A DNA stretch of 64,000 nt. It comes from JACCTU01 sp963848525 (lineage in GTDB: Bacteria; Actinomycetota; Thermoleophilia; Gaiellales; Gaiellaceae). Location: assembly GCA_963848525.1 (NCBI GenBank), contig CAWKDZ010000001.1:62001-126000 (forward strand), read 5' to 3'. Made by a program: the position numbers and the translations under genes. The notes below the pieces were generated by a model, which saw only the letters and a program-made list of their open reading frames with translations, did no database searches and was not told the origin of the DNA. Shown one piece after another: positions 45,454 through 53,556 of this stretch (its first letter is position 1; every line of letters starts with the position of its first letter).

Positions 45454-46141
45454 CGGCCCGCAGACGCGCGACCTCGTCCTCGCTCAGCTCGCGCCACTCG
45501 CCCGGCGCGAGGTCGCCGAGCTCGAGCCCGTCGTAGCGCGGGCGGTGCAGGCGCGTCACGGGCAGCCCGACCGCCTCGCACATCCGCTTGACCTGGTGTT
45601 TGCGGCCCTCGTGCAGGACGAGCTCGAGCCGGTTCGGCCCGAGGCGCCGGGTGCGTGCGGGCGCCGTGCGTCCGTCCTCGAGCTCGACACCGTCGCGCAG
45701 CTGTCGGAGCAGCTCGTCAGTCGGCTCGCCGGCGACCTCGACCTCGTAGGCCTTCTCGACGCCGTAGCGCGGGTGCGCGAGGCGGTGCGCGAGCGGTCCG
45801 TCGTTCGTGAGGACGAGCGCTCCGGTCGTGTCCGTGTCGAGGCGGCCGACCGGCACGACGCGCGCCTCGTGGTCGACGAGGCCGACGACCGTCGGGCGTC
45901 CGTGCGGGTCGCTCGCGGTCGTGACGACCCCCGGCGGCTTGTGCAGGAGGACGTAGGCAAGCCGCTGCGGCGCGACGGGCGAGCCGTCGACCTCCACCCT
46001 GTCCTGCGCTTCGACGAACGTGTTCAGCTGTCCCGGCTCGCCGTTGACGGTCACGCGGCCTGCCTTGATCAGCTCGTCCGCGCGGCGGCGAGAGGCGACG
46101 CCCGCGCGCGCGAGGTAGGCATTCAGGCGCACGGGCGGCAT
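45440..46141 (-). CDS. rluB: Pseudouridine synthase RluB/RsuA family
   Basis: 233 residues: an N-terminal S4 domain (VRLNAYLARAGVASRRRADE) and the catalytic domain with VGRLDTDTTGALVLTNDG (catalytic Asp in RLDxxTxG) and HEGRKHQVKRMCEAVG. Usually follows scpA-scpB; here three plus-strand genes intervene. Confidence 0.93.
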   Translation of the reverse strand: MPPVRLNAYLARAGVASRRRADELIKAGRVTVNGEPGQLNTFVEAQDRVEVDGSPVAPQRLAYVLLHKPPGVVTTASDPHGRPTVVGLVDHEARVVPVGRLDTDTTGALVLTNDGPLAHRLAHPRYGVEKAYEVEVAGEPTDELLRQLRDGVELEDGRTAPARTRRLGPNRLELVLHEGRKHQVKRMCEAVGLPVTRLHRPRYDGLELGDLAPGEWRELSEDEVARLRAATDA

Positions 46142-46152
46142 TATTGGTCCAC

Positions 46153-46443
46153 TTGCCGCACTACATCTCCCTCATGCGCTGGACCTCCCAGGGGATGGCC
46201 GGGCTCCCCGCGTGGCGTGAGCGGGTCGAGGAGGGCGAGCGGATCATCGAGGCGGCGGGGGGCAGCCTGATCGGCGTCTACGTCACGCTCGGTCGCTACG
46301 ACGTGGTCGAGATCTTCGAGGCGCCGGACGACGACAAGGCGGCCGAGATCCTGATGAAGCTCCAGCGCCACGGCGCCGAGCACACGGAGACGCTCCGGGG
46401 CTTCACGCGCGAGGAGGCGGAGGCCATCATCCGCCGCATCTAG
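46153..46443 (+). CDS. GYD-domain protein
   Basis: About 96 residues. The TTG at 46153 gives the family N-terminus MPHYISLMRWT; another TTG lies 9 bp earlier. It contains GVYVTLGRYDVVEIFEAPDD, where GRYD matches the G-Y-D motif that names the family, and GFTREEAEAII near the end. GYD proteins adopt a small dimeric ferredoxin-like fold; function unknown. It starts only 12 bp from the divergent rluB start, so the promoter must overlap one of the two genes. Confidence 0.8.
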   Translation: MPHYISLMRWTSQGMAGLPAWRERVEEGERIIEAAGGSLIGVYVTLGRYDVVEIFEAPDDDKAAEILMKLQRHGAEHTETLRGFTREEAEAIIRRI

Positions 46444-46454
46444 CCTCGGCCACT

Positions 46455-46474
46455 CCCCACCCCTCGGGGTGGGG
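46455..46474 (+). terminator. Hairpin after the GYD gene
   Basis: CCCCACCCC and GGGGTGGGG arms around a 2-base loop (8 bp with a CTCG loop), 12 bases after the GYD stop and followed by TTGTGG. A strong GC stem without a proper U-tract; a factor-assisted or GC-type terminator. Confidence 0.55.
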
Positions 46475-46530
46475 TTGTGGGCCACCCGCCTCCCTGCGAC
46501 CGAGCTTACCCACCCACCCGTGACGAGTCC

Positions 46531-47214
46531 GTGAAGCCTTCGAGCCGAGTTCGTGCCTTCAAGCCCACAGCCGGCGCGGCCGATATCGAGCACGTGGACC
46601 GCTCCTCCGGTCTTCTGTGGGCGGCCATCGCCTCCGTCGCCGTCGTGGCGCTGGTCGGCGCGTTCTACGGCACGCAGCTCGCCGCCGAGGCCGACGCCGC
46701 GCACGCAGCCGGCCTGACCGCGTCCGGCAAGTACAACCGCTACGTGGCACCGGAGTTCGTCTGCCCCCGCGCCCGCGACGCCGGCGCGCCCGTTGCCGTC
46801 CAGCAGGGAGCGGCGCTCTGCCTCGTCAACTACGCCCGGAGCGTCGACGGCCTCCGCCCGCTCTTGCCCTCGCAGGCGCTGATGCAGTCGGCGCGGCTGA
46901 AGGCCTCGGACATCGCGCGCTGCCGGGACTTCTCGCACGACGCCTGCGGCCTCGACGTCCGCCAGCGCTTCGCCGACACGGGCTACTTCCGCCCGGACGT
47001 CGCGACGCACTTCGGCGAGAACCTCGCGTGGGGCGGCGCCTCCGCCGGCAGCCCGCGCGGCTCGCTGCTCGGCTGGCTCGATTCGGACGAGCATCGCGCG
47101 AACCTGCTCAAGCCGGACTGGACCGAGCAGGGCATCGCGCTCGTCTACGCCGCGAACTTCCGCGGCATCGCCAACAGCCGGATCTGGGTCTCGCACTTCG
47201 GCCGCCAGGGCTAG
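46531..47214 (+). CDS. Membrane-anchored CAP-domain protein
   Basis: About 227 residues: cytoplasmic N-terminus, one membrane helix (WAAIASVAVVALVGAFYG) and an extracellular CAP/SCP domain. CAP hallmarks: VNYARSVDGLRPLLPSQAL, CRDFSHDACGLD (active-site His), FGENLAWGG (Glu), and DSDEHRANLLKPDWTEQGIA (second His). Bacterial CAP proteins are linked to cell-wall or lipid binding. Start uncertain among GTG codons at 46477, 46531 and 46594. Confidence 0.85.
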   Translation: MKPSSRVRAFKPTAGAADIEHVDRSSGLLWAAIASVAVVALVGAFYGTQLAAEADAAHAAGLTASGKYNRYVAPEFVCPRARDAGAPVAVQQGAALCLVNYARSVDGLRPLLPSQALMQSARLKASDIARCRDFSHDACGLDVRQRFADTGYFRPDVATHFGENLAWGGASAGSPRGSLLGWLDSDEHRANLLKPDWTEQGIALVYAANFRGIANSRIWVSHFGRQG

Positions 47215-47238
47215 GCGCGCGTCACTACCCTCCCGCCG

Positions 47239-48186
47239 ATGCGGGTTGCCCTGATGATCGAGGGCCAGGAGGGCGTTTCCTGGGACGAGTGGGTCGCGCT
47301 CGCGGAGGCGTGCGAGCGTGCCGGGATCGAGGCGCTCTTCCGCTCCGACCATTACCTCTCGGGCGTGGAACGCGGCCGCATCGCCCACGACGCGTGGACG
47401 ACGCTCGCCGGTCTCGCGGCGCGCACGACGACGCTCCGTCTGGGCACGCTCGTCTCGCCGGTGACGTTCCGCCATCCGTCGTTGCTCGCGAACGCTGTCG
47501 CGACCGTCGACCACATCTCCGGCGGGCGGGTCGAGCTCGGCATGGGCGCCGGCTGGATGGAGCAGGAGCACGAGGCGTACGGCTTCCCCTTCCCTGCGCT
47601 GAGCGAGCGCCTCGCGCGACTCGCTGAGCAGATCGAAATCGTCCACCGGCTCTGGACGGAGGAGCGCGTCGACTTTGCCGGCGCGCACTACACGCTCACC
47701 GACTGCCCTGCGCTGCCGAAGCCCGTGCAGCAGCCGCATCCGCCGATCCTCGTCGGCGGCCGGGCGAAGCCCGGCACGCTCGAGCCGGCCGTGCGCTTCG
47801 CCGACGAGTACAACCTGATCGGCTCCTCGCTCGAGGAGTACGCCGCGGCACGGAAGGCACTCGACGAAGCCTGCGAGCACGCCGAGCGAGATCCGGCAAC
47901 GCTCGGCCTCTCCGTGATGACCGGCTTCGCGCTCGGAGCCGACCGCGACGCCGTGCGCGAGCAGGCGCGCCGGACGCTCGAGCGCTGGGGCTCCGACGCG
48001 ACGCCCGAGGAGGCGATCGCGCGCTACGAGGCGCGCGGCACCGCCGGCACGCCGGACGAGTTCGTGGACGGGCTGCGGCGACTCGAGGCCGCCGGCGTCC
48101 GGCGAGTGATGCTCCAGCACGCGAGCCACGACGACCTCGAGACCGTCGAGCTGCTCGGCCGCGAGATCGTGCCGAAGGTCGCCTAG
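47239..48186 (+). CDS. LLM-class F420-dependent oxidoreductase
   Basis: 315 residues: MRVALMIEGQEGVSWDEWV, ALFRSDHYLSGVERG, TLVSPVTFRHPSLLAN, RVELGMGAGWMEQEHEAYG and QQPHPPILVGGRAKPGTL, the complete LLM fold with the F420-type sequence pattern. Substrate unknown. Its stop codon shares CTAG (48183-48186) with the scpB stop on the other strand. Confidence 0.92.
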   Translation: MRVALMIEGQEGVSWDEWVALAEACERAGIEALFRSDHYLSGVERGRIAHDAWTTLAGLAARTTTLRLGTLVSPVTFRHPSLLANAVATVDHISGGRVELGMGAGWMEQEHEAYGFPFPALSERLARLAEQIEIVHRLWTEERVDFAGAHYTLTDCPALPKPVQQPHPPILVGGRAKPGTLEPAVRFADEYNLIGSSLEEYAAARKALDEACEHAERDPATLGLSVMTGFALGADRDAVREQARRTLERWGSDATPEEAIARYEARGTAGTPDEFVDGLRRLEAAGVRRVMLQHASHDDLETVELLGREIVPKVA

Positions 48187-48785
48187 GCCGGGCGGCGCTC
48201 GGCGACCGCGACGAGCCGGTCGCGGATCGCGTCGGCGTCGCCGCCGAGATCGTCGAGCCGCGGGAGCTCGGACAGCGACTCGAGCCCGAACACGCGCTCG
48301 AACAACGGCGTCGTCCGGTAGCGCACGGCGCCGCCGGCGCCGTCTTCGCGGCCGGCCTCGGAGATGAGGCCGCGCTCGACGAGGTTCGCCACCGCCGAGT
48401 CCGCGGCGACACCCCGGATCCGGGCGATGTCGGGGCGCGTGCACGGCCCGAGGTACGCGACGATCGCGAGCGTCTCGAGCGACGCCTGCGACAACGACCG
48501 CTGGACGGGTCGCTCGAACAGGCGACCACACGCGTCGGCCGCCTCGCGCGCGGCGCGGAAGGCCCAACCGCCGCCGACCTGCTCGAGGACGATGCCGCTC
48601 CGGCCCTCGCGATACCGCTCGGAGAGCAGCCCCAGCGCGGTCTCGACGCGCTCGCGCTCGTCCGCCGACGCCTCGACGAGCTCGTCGACCGTGAGCGGCT
48701 GCGAGGCGACGACGAGGAGCGCTTCGAGCGTCCGCGCGAGCTGGTCGAGCGGGTTGGCGGTGATCAGGCGGAGCGGGCGATCCAC
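48183..48785 (-). CDS. scpB: Condensin subunit ScpB
   Basis: 200 residues of two winged helices: RTLEALLVVASQPLTVDELVE, SLETLAIVAYLGPCTRPDIARIRG and YRTTPLFERVFGLESLSELP. It closes the SMC-ScpAB condensin ring. GTG start overlaps scpA by 22 bp. Confidence 0.95.
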   Translation of the reverse strand: MDRPLRLITANPLDQLARTLEALLVVASQPLTVDELVEASADERERVETALGLLSERYREGRSGIVLEQVGGGWAFRAAREAADACGRLFERPVQRSLSQASLETLAIVAYLGPCTRPDIARIRGVAADSAVANLVERGLISEAGREDGAGGAVRYRTTPLFERVFGLESLSELPRLDDLGGDADAIRDRLVAVAERRPA

Positions 48786-49513
48786 GGCTCTCTCCTTTCG
48801 ACGTCGGCGCGGGAAATCCTGATCGGTGCGAACGGCCCGGCCTGCTCGATCGCGACCTCGTCCGAGCGGCGAAGCTCGAGGAGCGCGACGAACGCGACCG
48901 CGACCTCGACGCGCGTCAGCCCGGCCACGGCCTCGTCGAAGTCGATGCGCGTCCGCCGCGACAGCAGCGAGCGGAACCGCTCCACGAACTGCGAGACCGG
49001 CGGGAAGCGCAGGGCCATGTGCTCGAGCGACACCGACGGCGGCTCGGCGCCGAGAGCGAGGAGCGCGGCCGCGAGCGCTGCCGGCTCCTGCGGCGCGAGC
49101 TTCCGTTCGGGCTGCGGTGCGAGCGGCGCGGGCCCGAGCCGGAAGAAGCGGTCGGCCTCACCGGCCAGGCGTTCGGTCAACCAGGCGGCGGCCTCCTTCA
49201 TCCGGCGGTACTCCGCGAGCCGGCGCGCAAGCTCCTCGGCCGCCTCCTCGGGCTCGAGGTCGGCGAGGTCGGCGTCCTCCTCGAAGAGACCGCGCGCCTT
49301 CAGCTCGAGCAGCGCGGCGACGAGCACGAGGAACTCGCCGCAGGCTTCGAGGTCGAGCCGGTCGCGGGCGGCGAGCCGCTCCACGAACGCGACCACGACG
49401 CCTGCGACGTCGACCTCGGCCAGGTCGAGCTCCTCCCGGAGCACGAGCGTCAGCAGCAGGTCGAAGGGGCCCTCGAAGGCGTCGAGGTCCAGCTCGAGCT
49501 CGCGCACGATCAT
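48764..49513 (-). CDS. scpA: Condensin kleisin subunit ScpA
   Basis: 249 residues: N-terminal FEGPFDLLLTLVLREELDLAEVDV, the kleisin motif that binds the SMC neck; a middle ALLELKARGLF; and a C-terminal winged helix (VEVAVAFVALLELRRSDEVAIEQ). Start ATG (MIVRELELDLDAFEG). Confidence 0.95.
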   Translation of the reverse strand: MIVRELELDLDAFEGPFDLLLTLVLREELDLAEVDVAGVVVAFVERLAARDRLDLEACGEFLVLVAALLELKARGLFEEDADLADLEPEEAAEELARRLAEYRRMKEAAAWLTERLAGEADRFFRLGPAPLAPQPERKLAPQEPAALAAALLALGAEPPSVSLEHMALRFPPVSQFVERFRSLLSRRTRIDFDEAVAGLTRVEVAVAFVALLELRRSDEVAIEQAGPFAPIRISRADVERREPWIARSA

Positions 49514-49525
49514 TCGCGCGGCAGG

Positions 49526-50377
49526 CTAGCGGCCGTCCCGGATGGCCGCCGTGAGCAGTTCGTGGGCGCGACCTTCGGCCGCAAGCTCCGGATCGGCGCT
49601 CAGCACGACCGCGATCAGCGGCTGGTCCCGGAGCACGACGAAGGCAGCCGACGTGGCCCCCGGCCCGCCGCCGCCGTGCCCGACGAGCGGGCCGTGCGGC
49701 CACTCGGGGTCGTGCATCACGCCGAGGCCGTAGCTCGGTCGCACGTACCCGGGGACGGCCTCGCCGATTCCGACCGATTCCGTCAGGAGCTCGAGCCGCA
49801 CGAGCTCGCTGCGCGCGACCGCGAGCCAGAAGCGGTGGACGTCTGCCGCGGTCGCGACGAGCGTCCGGTGGCCGACCCAGCGTGGGTCGTACGTGTGGTC
49901 ACCGAGCCGGATCGGCTCGAGCGCGACCGTTGTGTCGCGCAGGCCGAGCGGCTCGAGGATCTCGCTGCGCAGTGCCCGCTCGAAGCCGGCGAGCCGGTCG
50001 ACGATCAGCCGCAGCAGGAGATACCCGGTGTTCGAGTACGCCCAGCCCTCCCCCGCCGGGAAGTCGCTTCCGAGCGCGAGCGCGCGGTCGAGCAACTCCT
50101 CGTCCGGCCACGCCTCGTGGTCGAGCTCGGCCGCGCGATACTCCCGGAGCCGGGTGTAGTCCGGGATCCCGCTCGTGTGGTTGAGCAGCCGGCGCAGCGA
50201 CGCGTCGGGCAGGCGAGGGTCGTCGAACCACGCGCGCACGCTCTCGTCGAGCCGGATGCCGAGCCGGAGCACGAGCACGGCGAGGTAGGTCTTCGTGACG
50301 CTGTAGATCAGGCGGCGCTCGCCCGAGCCGCGGCGGTGGCGGACGTCGTCTCCGCTCGCGACGAGCTCGTCGGTCAG
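49526..50377 (-). CDS. Beta-lactamase-fold serine hydrolase
   Basis: About 283 residues of the class C/DD-peptidase-like family. Catalytic motifs: SVTK (SxxK), YSN (YxN, in GWAYSNTGYLLL) and HGGGG (in LVGHGGGGPGA). No signal peptide, so it is probably an intracellular or atypically exported esterase/peptidase. The N-terminus starts close to the SxxK motif. The start is the in-frame CTG at 50375-50377, overlapping the lgt stop as CTGA; no ATG/GTG/TTG is near. Confidence 0.85.
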   Translation of the reverse strand: MTDELVASGDDVRHRRGSGERRLIYSVTKTYLAVLVLRLGIRLDESVRAWFDDPRLPDASLRRLLNHTSGIPDYTRLREYRAAELDHEAWPDEELLDRALALGSDFPAGEGWAYSNTGYLLLRLIVDRLAGFERALRSEILEPLGLRDTTVALEPIRLGDHTYDPRWVGHRTLVATAADVHRFWLAVARSELVRLELLTESVGIGEAVPGYVRPSYGLGVMHDPEWPHGPLVGHGGGGPGATSAAFVVLRDQPLIAVVLSADPELAAEGRAHELLTAAIRDGR

Positions 50378-51243
50378 CGGCGGGTGCGCGGTACCGCCAT
50401 CGCCGGCCGCTTCGGCGCGGCCCGTTGGCGCCGTGGAAGGCCGGATGGAAGCCGCCCGTCGTACAGCTGCCACCAGATAAAGAAGAGCGACGACGCGATG
50501 AACAGCACCAGCGCCACCCACGCGTTCAGCCGCATCCCCCAGAAGTCGCTCGACGGGTCGACGCGCAGATGCTCGAGCAGGAAGCGCCCGAACGTGTACC
50601 AGGCGACGTAGAGCGAGAAGAGCGCGGGCGGCCGGATCCGCCAGCGCCGGTCGACGAGGATCAGCACGACGACGCCGACGGCGTTCCAGATCGCCTCGTA
50701 GAGAAAGGCGGGGTGGAACGTCGTCCCGAGCGCGTAGTCCTGATTGTGCGCGTCGTCGATCTCGAGCCCCCACGGCAGGTCGGTCGGCTTGCCGTACAGC
50801 TCCTGGTTCCACCAGTTGCCGAACCGCCCGATCGCCTGCGCGAGGAGCAGGCCCGGCGCGACGGCGTCCATCGCCTGGAGCACGCTTCCGCCCGCCCGCT
50901 TGATCACGATCGCACCTGCGAGGACGCCGAAGAGGATCCCGCCCCAGATCCCGAGGCCGCCCTCCCAGACCTTGAAGACGCCCTGCCACTTCGGGTCGGG
51001 GACGTCTCCCCAGCTCGTGATGACGTGGTAGACGCGGGCGCCGACGATGCCCGCGGCGACCCCCCAGACCGCGGCGCGCAGGATCAGGTCGGTGTCGCCC
51101 TCGCGCCGTCCCCAGCGGTAGCGGGTGAGCAGGATCGCGCCGACGATCGCCGCGAGCAGCGTCAGGCCGTACGCGTGGACCGCCGGGAGCGGGCCGGGAA
51201 GGTCGAACTGGCCCGACGACGGCGAGGGAATCGTCAAGAGCAC
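50374..51243 (-). CDS. lgt: Prolipoprotein diacylglyceryl transferase
   Basis: 289-residue membrane enzyme that lipidates the lipobox cysteine of prolipoproteins. Seven membrane segments; signature GLLLAQAIGRFGNWWNQELYG and HPAFLYEAIWN. The sequence HAYGLTLLAAIVGAIL holds the first conserved His. A long basic tail (LPRRQRAAPKRPA) ends the protein. It serves lipoproteins such as the one at 35553-36830. Confidence 0.95.
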   Translation of the reverse strand: MLLTIPSPSSGQFDLPGPLPAVHAYGLTLLAAIVGAILLTRYRWGRREGDTDLILRAAVWGVAAGIVGARVYHVITSWGDVPDPKWQGVFKVWEGGLGIWGGILFGVLAGAIVIKRAGGSVLQAMDAVAPGLLLAQAIGRFGNWWNQELYGKPTDLPWGLEIDDAHNQDYALGTTFHPAFLYEAIWNAVGVVVLILVDRRWRIRPPALFSLYVAWYTFGRFLLEHLRVDPSSDFWGMRLNAWVALVLFIASSLFFIWWQLYDGRLPSGLPRRQRAAPKRPAMAVPRTRR

Positions 51244-51373
51244 GGCGGCATTCTGCCCGCCGCGTCAGCTGGACGCCGTCGGGAAGTCGCTGCGGACGCG
51301 GCCGCGAAGCGGCCGCGCTTCAGGGGTTTTCGCGCGGCGCGGATCCGCGCAAGCGGATTCGCGGCTTGCGCAA

Positions 51374-51577
51374 CTAGACCAAGATCTGCAGGGCGAGCTC
51401 TTGCGAGCAGCCGCGCGCGAGCAGGTCGCTGGCGAGGTGGAGGTCGATGTCGAGCCGTGCGGCGAGCTCGGCCGCGATCCGCGGCTCGTATCCTGCGCGC
51501 TCGAGCGCCTCGGCGCGCCAGCGCTCGATCCGCTCGATCTCGGTTCCCTCTCGCGTTCCGGCTTCAGCCGCAGTCAT
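51374..51577 (-). CDS. Small conserved helical protein of unknown function
   Basis: 67 residues, start ATG after AAGGGAG: an acidic/basic helical N-terminus, then ALERAGYEPRIAAELAARLDIDLHLASDLLARGCSQELALQIL. Similar short proteins with an A-ARxDVDLH-A-LL-RGC pattern recur in actinobacterial genomes, but no function is known to me. Located between lgt and a FixH-like gene with its own likely promoter (TTGACT about 70-90 bp upstream). Confidence 0.65.
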   Translation of the reverse strand: MTAAEAGTREGTEIERIERWRAEALERAGYEPRIAAELAARLDIDLHLASDLLARGCSQELALQILV

Positions 51578-51667
51578 CGCGTCTCCCTTCTACCAGTTCG
51601 TCATTCGACAAAACGGCGGGAGCGGATGTCCCCTTACCGGGTGATCTATGTTGTTAACGGAAAGTCA

Positions 51668-51693
51668 ACGGGCGGGCGCTCACGCACCCGCCC
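51668..51693 (-). terminator. Terminator-like hairpin after the FixH-like gene
   Basis: CGGGCGGGCG and its inverted partner around CTCAC form a near-perfect 10-bp GC stem about 25 bases after the stop of the minus-strand gene at 51718. On that strand it is followed by TTGACTTTCC, weakly U-rich. Confidence 0.5.
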
Positions 51694-51717
51694 GCCGAGC
51701 TTATCCGCCAGCCCGAG

Positions 51718-52218
51718 TCACGGCTGCGCGACCGGAGCCGCCGCGGGACGCGTGCGTCGCACGATCAGGAACAGCAGTGCGAGGCCTGCCGCGGCGAACG
51801 CCAGACCAAGCGCCCACTCGGGGACCGCGAAGCCGCCGTCGCCGCTCCCGGGGCCGATCTGCACGGGCGCGAAGGTGTGCGTCTGCGCGAAGCCGTACTG
51901 CGTGAAGCCGTCGTAGACGGCGTACCGCCACGTCCCGGCGCTCGGGAACTTCACGTTCGCGACGTACACGCCGGGCTCGCCGGTCGGCTCGGCTGGGAAG
52001 CGCAGCTGCCGGCCGGAGTCGTTCGTGATGATCACTGCCGGCTGCACGCCGACGAGCGGGGTCTCGCCGTGCTGGAGGATGGTGACCTCCGCCTTCCAGG
52101 TGTCGCCTGCGCCGAGGCCGTCGTCGGGCGGGCCGAGGCCTGCGGTCGCCATGCCGCCACCTGCGGCCGGGGCCGCGAGCACGAGTGCACCCGCCGCGGC
52201 GAGGAGGAGTGAGCGCAT
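51718..52218 (-). CDS. Secreted FixH/YtkA-like beta-sandwich protein with C-terminal membrane helix
   Basis: 166 residues: signal peptide MRSLLLAAAGALVLAAPAAGG, a beta domain typical of YtkA/FixH-like proteins (AGDTWKAEVTILQHGETPLVG, GVYVANVKFPSAGTWRYAVYDG) and a final membrane helix (ALGLAFAAAGLALLFLIV) with a basic tail. The family is often linked to copper or cytochrome oxidase biogenesis; no metal motif is visible here. ATG at 52216-52218 follows GGAGAGC. Confidence 0.65.
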   Translation of the reverse strand: MRSLLLAAAGALVLAAPAAGGGMATAGLGPPDDGLGAGDTWKAEVTILQHGETPLVGVQPAVIITNDSGRQLRFPAEPTGEPGVYVANVKFPSAGTWRYAVYDGFTQYGFAQTHTFAPVQIGPGSGDGGFAVPEWALGLAFAAAGLALLFLIVRRTRPAAAPVAQP

Positions 52219-52256
52219 CGAGAGCTCTCCTTTCATTCGCTGCCTCCTATACACCG

Positions 52257-52932
52257 CTAACGCCGTTCGAGGTTCCGGGCGACCGAGAGCGCCTCGGCGC
52301 GGGTGCCCGCGCCCTCCAGCCGGAACGTGATCCCGTCGCGCTCCCAGATCAGGACGTTGCCGACCAGGCGTCGCGTCTCGTGGAGGACCTCGCCCTGCGC
52401 GTTGCGGTAGACGACCTCGTGCCTCGCCCCGGTGATCCATGCTCCCGGGTCGTCGCCGACGAGCACGTGCACGATCCGCGAGCGCGGCCCGGCCTGCTTC
52501 TCGACGAAGGGCAGCTGCTCGCCCGGCCACTGCGAGAGCACATAGGGCCCCCAGCGGAGGTTGACCATCCGCGGGACCGAGCGGTCGAGGTAGGCGTCCG
52601 CCTCAGCCGCCGGGACGAGCAGCGGGAAGTCCACCGATTCCCGCGCCTCGTCGAGCGAGACGGCACGGCCGAGCTGCAGCGGACGTTCGGGCGCGCGCGG
52701 CTGGGTCTCCACGCGCCGGATCTCCTCGCCGCCGATCCGCAGGAAGTCGAGGACGGCGGCGCGCGTCTGGGGGATCGCGAGCAGAGCACCCACCGCGGCC
52801 ACCGCCGCGAGCACCGGCACGAGCCAGAGCCGCCGGCGCCGGGGCTCCAGCCGTTCGAGCACACGCGCGGACAGCTCCGGCTCGCGGCGGGAACGCGATC
52901 GGGAGCGCGCGCAGCTCCTGCTCGAGGTTCAC
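52257..52932 (-). CDS. Putative anti-sigma factor, one frame break
   Basis: About 225 residues: a short N-terminal cytoplasmic part (VNLEQELRALPIAFP, then after a break near 52890 REPELSARVLERLEPRRRRLW), one membrane helix (LVPVLAAVAAVGALLA) and an extracellular domain (QTRAAVLDFLRIGGEEIRR ... DGITFRLEGAGTRAEAL). The GTG start overlaps the stop of the adjacent ECF sigma gene as GTGA, the classical sigma/anti-sigma arrangement; no zinc (HxxxCxxC) motif is visible. Confidence 0.65.
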
Positions 52933-53451
52933 GGCTCCACCTCCCCGCGCAGGTGCTCGAGTGCGCGCGCCGTGCGCGACTTGACCGTGCCCAGCTTCAG
53001 CTCGAGCGTCTGGGCCGTCTCCTCCTCGGAGAGCCCGAGGAAGAAGCGGCACGCGACGACGAGCCGCTCCTCCTCGCGGAGCCCGTTCACGGCGGCGAGG
53101 AGCTCCGCGCGCCGCTCGCCCGCGAGCAATGCCGCCTCGGGGGACGGGACCGCGTCCCCCGGGCGGACCTCCTCGGCGGCGCGCAGCGCGAGACTCGCGC
53201 GGCGACCGGCCGATCTGCGGCGGTTGCGGGCCTCGTTCGCCACGATCCGGAGCAGCCACGGCCGGAAAGGAGCACCGCGGCGGAATCTCCCGAGCGCCCG
53301 GTAGGCCTTCACGAACCCGTCCTGCGCGGCTTCCTCGGCGTCGGCTGCGTCGCCCGCGATCAGGTACGCGGTCCGGAACGCGAGCCCCTGGTGCGACGTT
53401 CACCAGGGCACCGTAGGCAGCCGTATCTCCACGTTTCGCACGTTCGATCAG
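52929..53451 (-). CDS. ECF-family RNA polymerase sigma factor, frame break near N-terminus
   Basis: About 173 residues. Region 2 (LIERAKRGDTAAYGALV, then after a break near 53398 HQGLAFRTAYLIAGDAADAEEAAQDGFVKAYRALGRF) and region 4 (GLREEERLVVACRFFLGLSEEETAQTLELKLGTVKSRTARALEHL, cut; the helix-turn-helix is ETAQTLELKLGTVKSRTARA) are typical. No standard start: CTG at 53449-53451, or a GTG at 53477-53479 (VDRPLDEI) if another one-base shift is assumed. It is divergent from the secreted paralog array. Confidence 0.8.
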
Positions 53452-53518
53452 GTCGGATTTCGTCCAGTGGCCGGTCCACCACCGCCGCTTCTACACCTGA
53501 GCGAGCTCGGACGTTCCG

Positions 53519-53547
53519 TTGACTCCTCCGCCGAGACTGTGAGACAC
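53519..53547 (+). promoter_or_regulatory. Candidate promoter of secreted paralog 1
   Basis: GTTCCGTTGACT with the -35-like TTGACT at 53519-53524, then 17 bp and AGACAC at 53542-53547. The 12-mer GTTCCnTTGACT also precedes paralog 2 (54701-54712), so it is likely a shared promoter element copied with the gene. Confidence 0.4.
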
Positions 53548-53556
53548 TTCTCGGCG

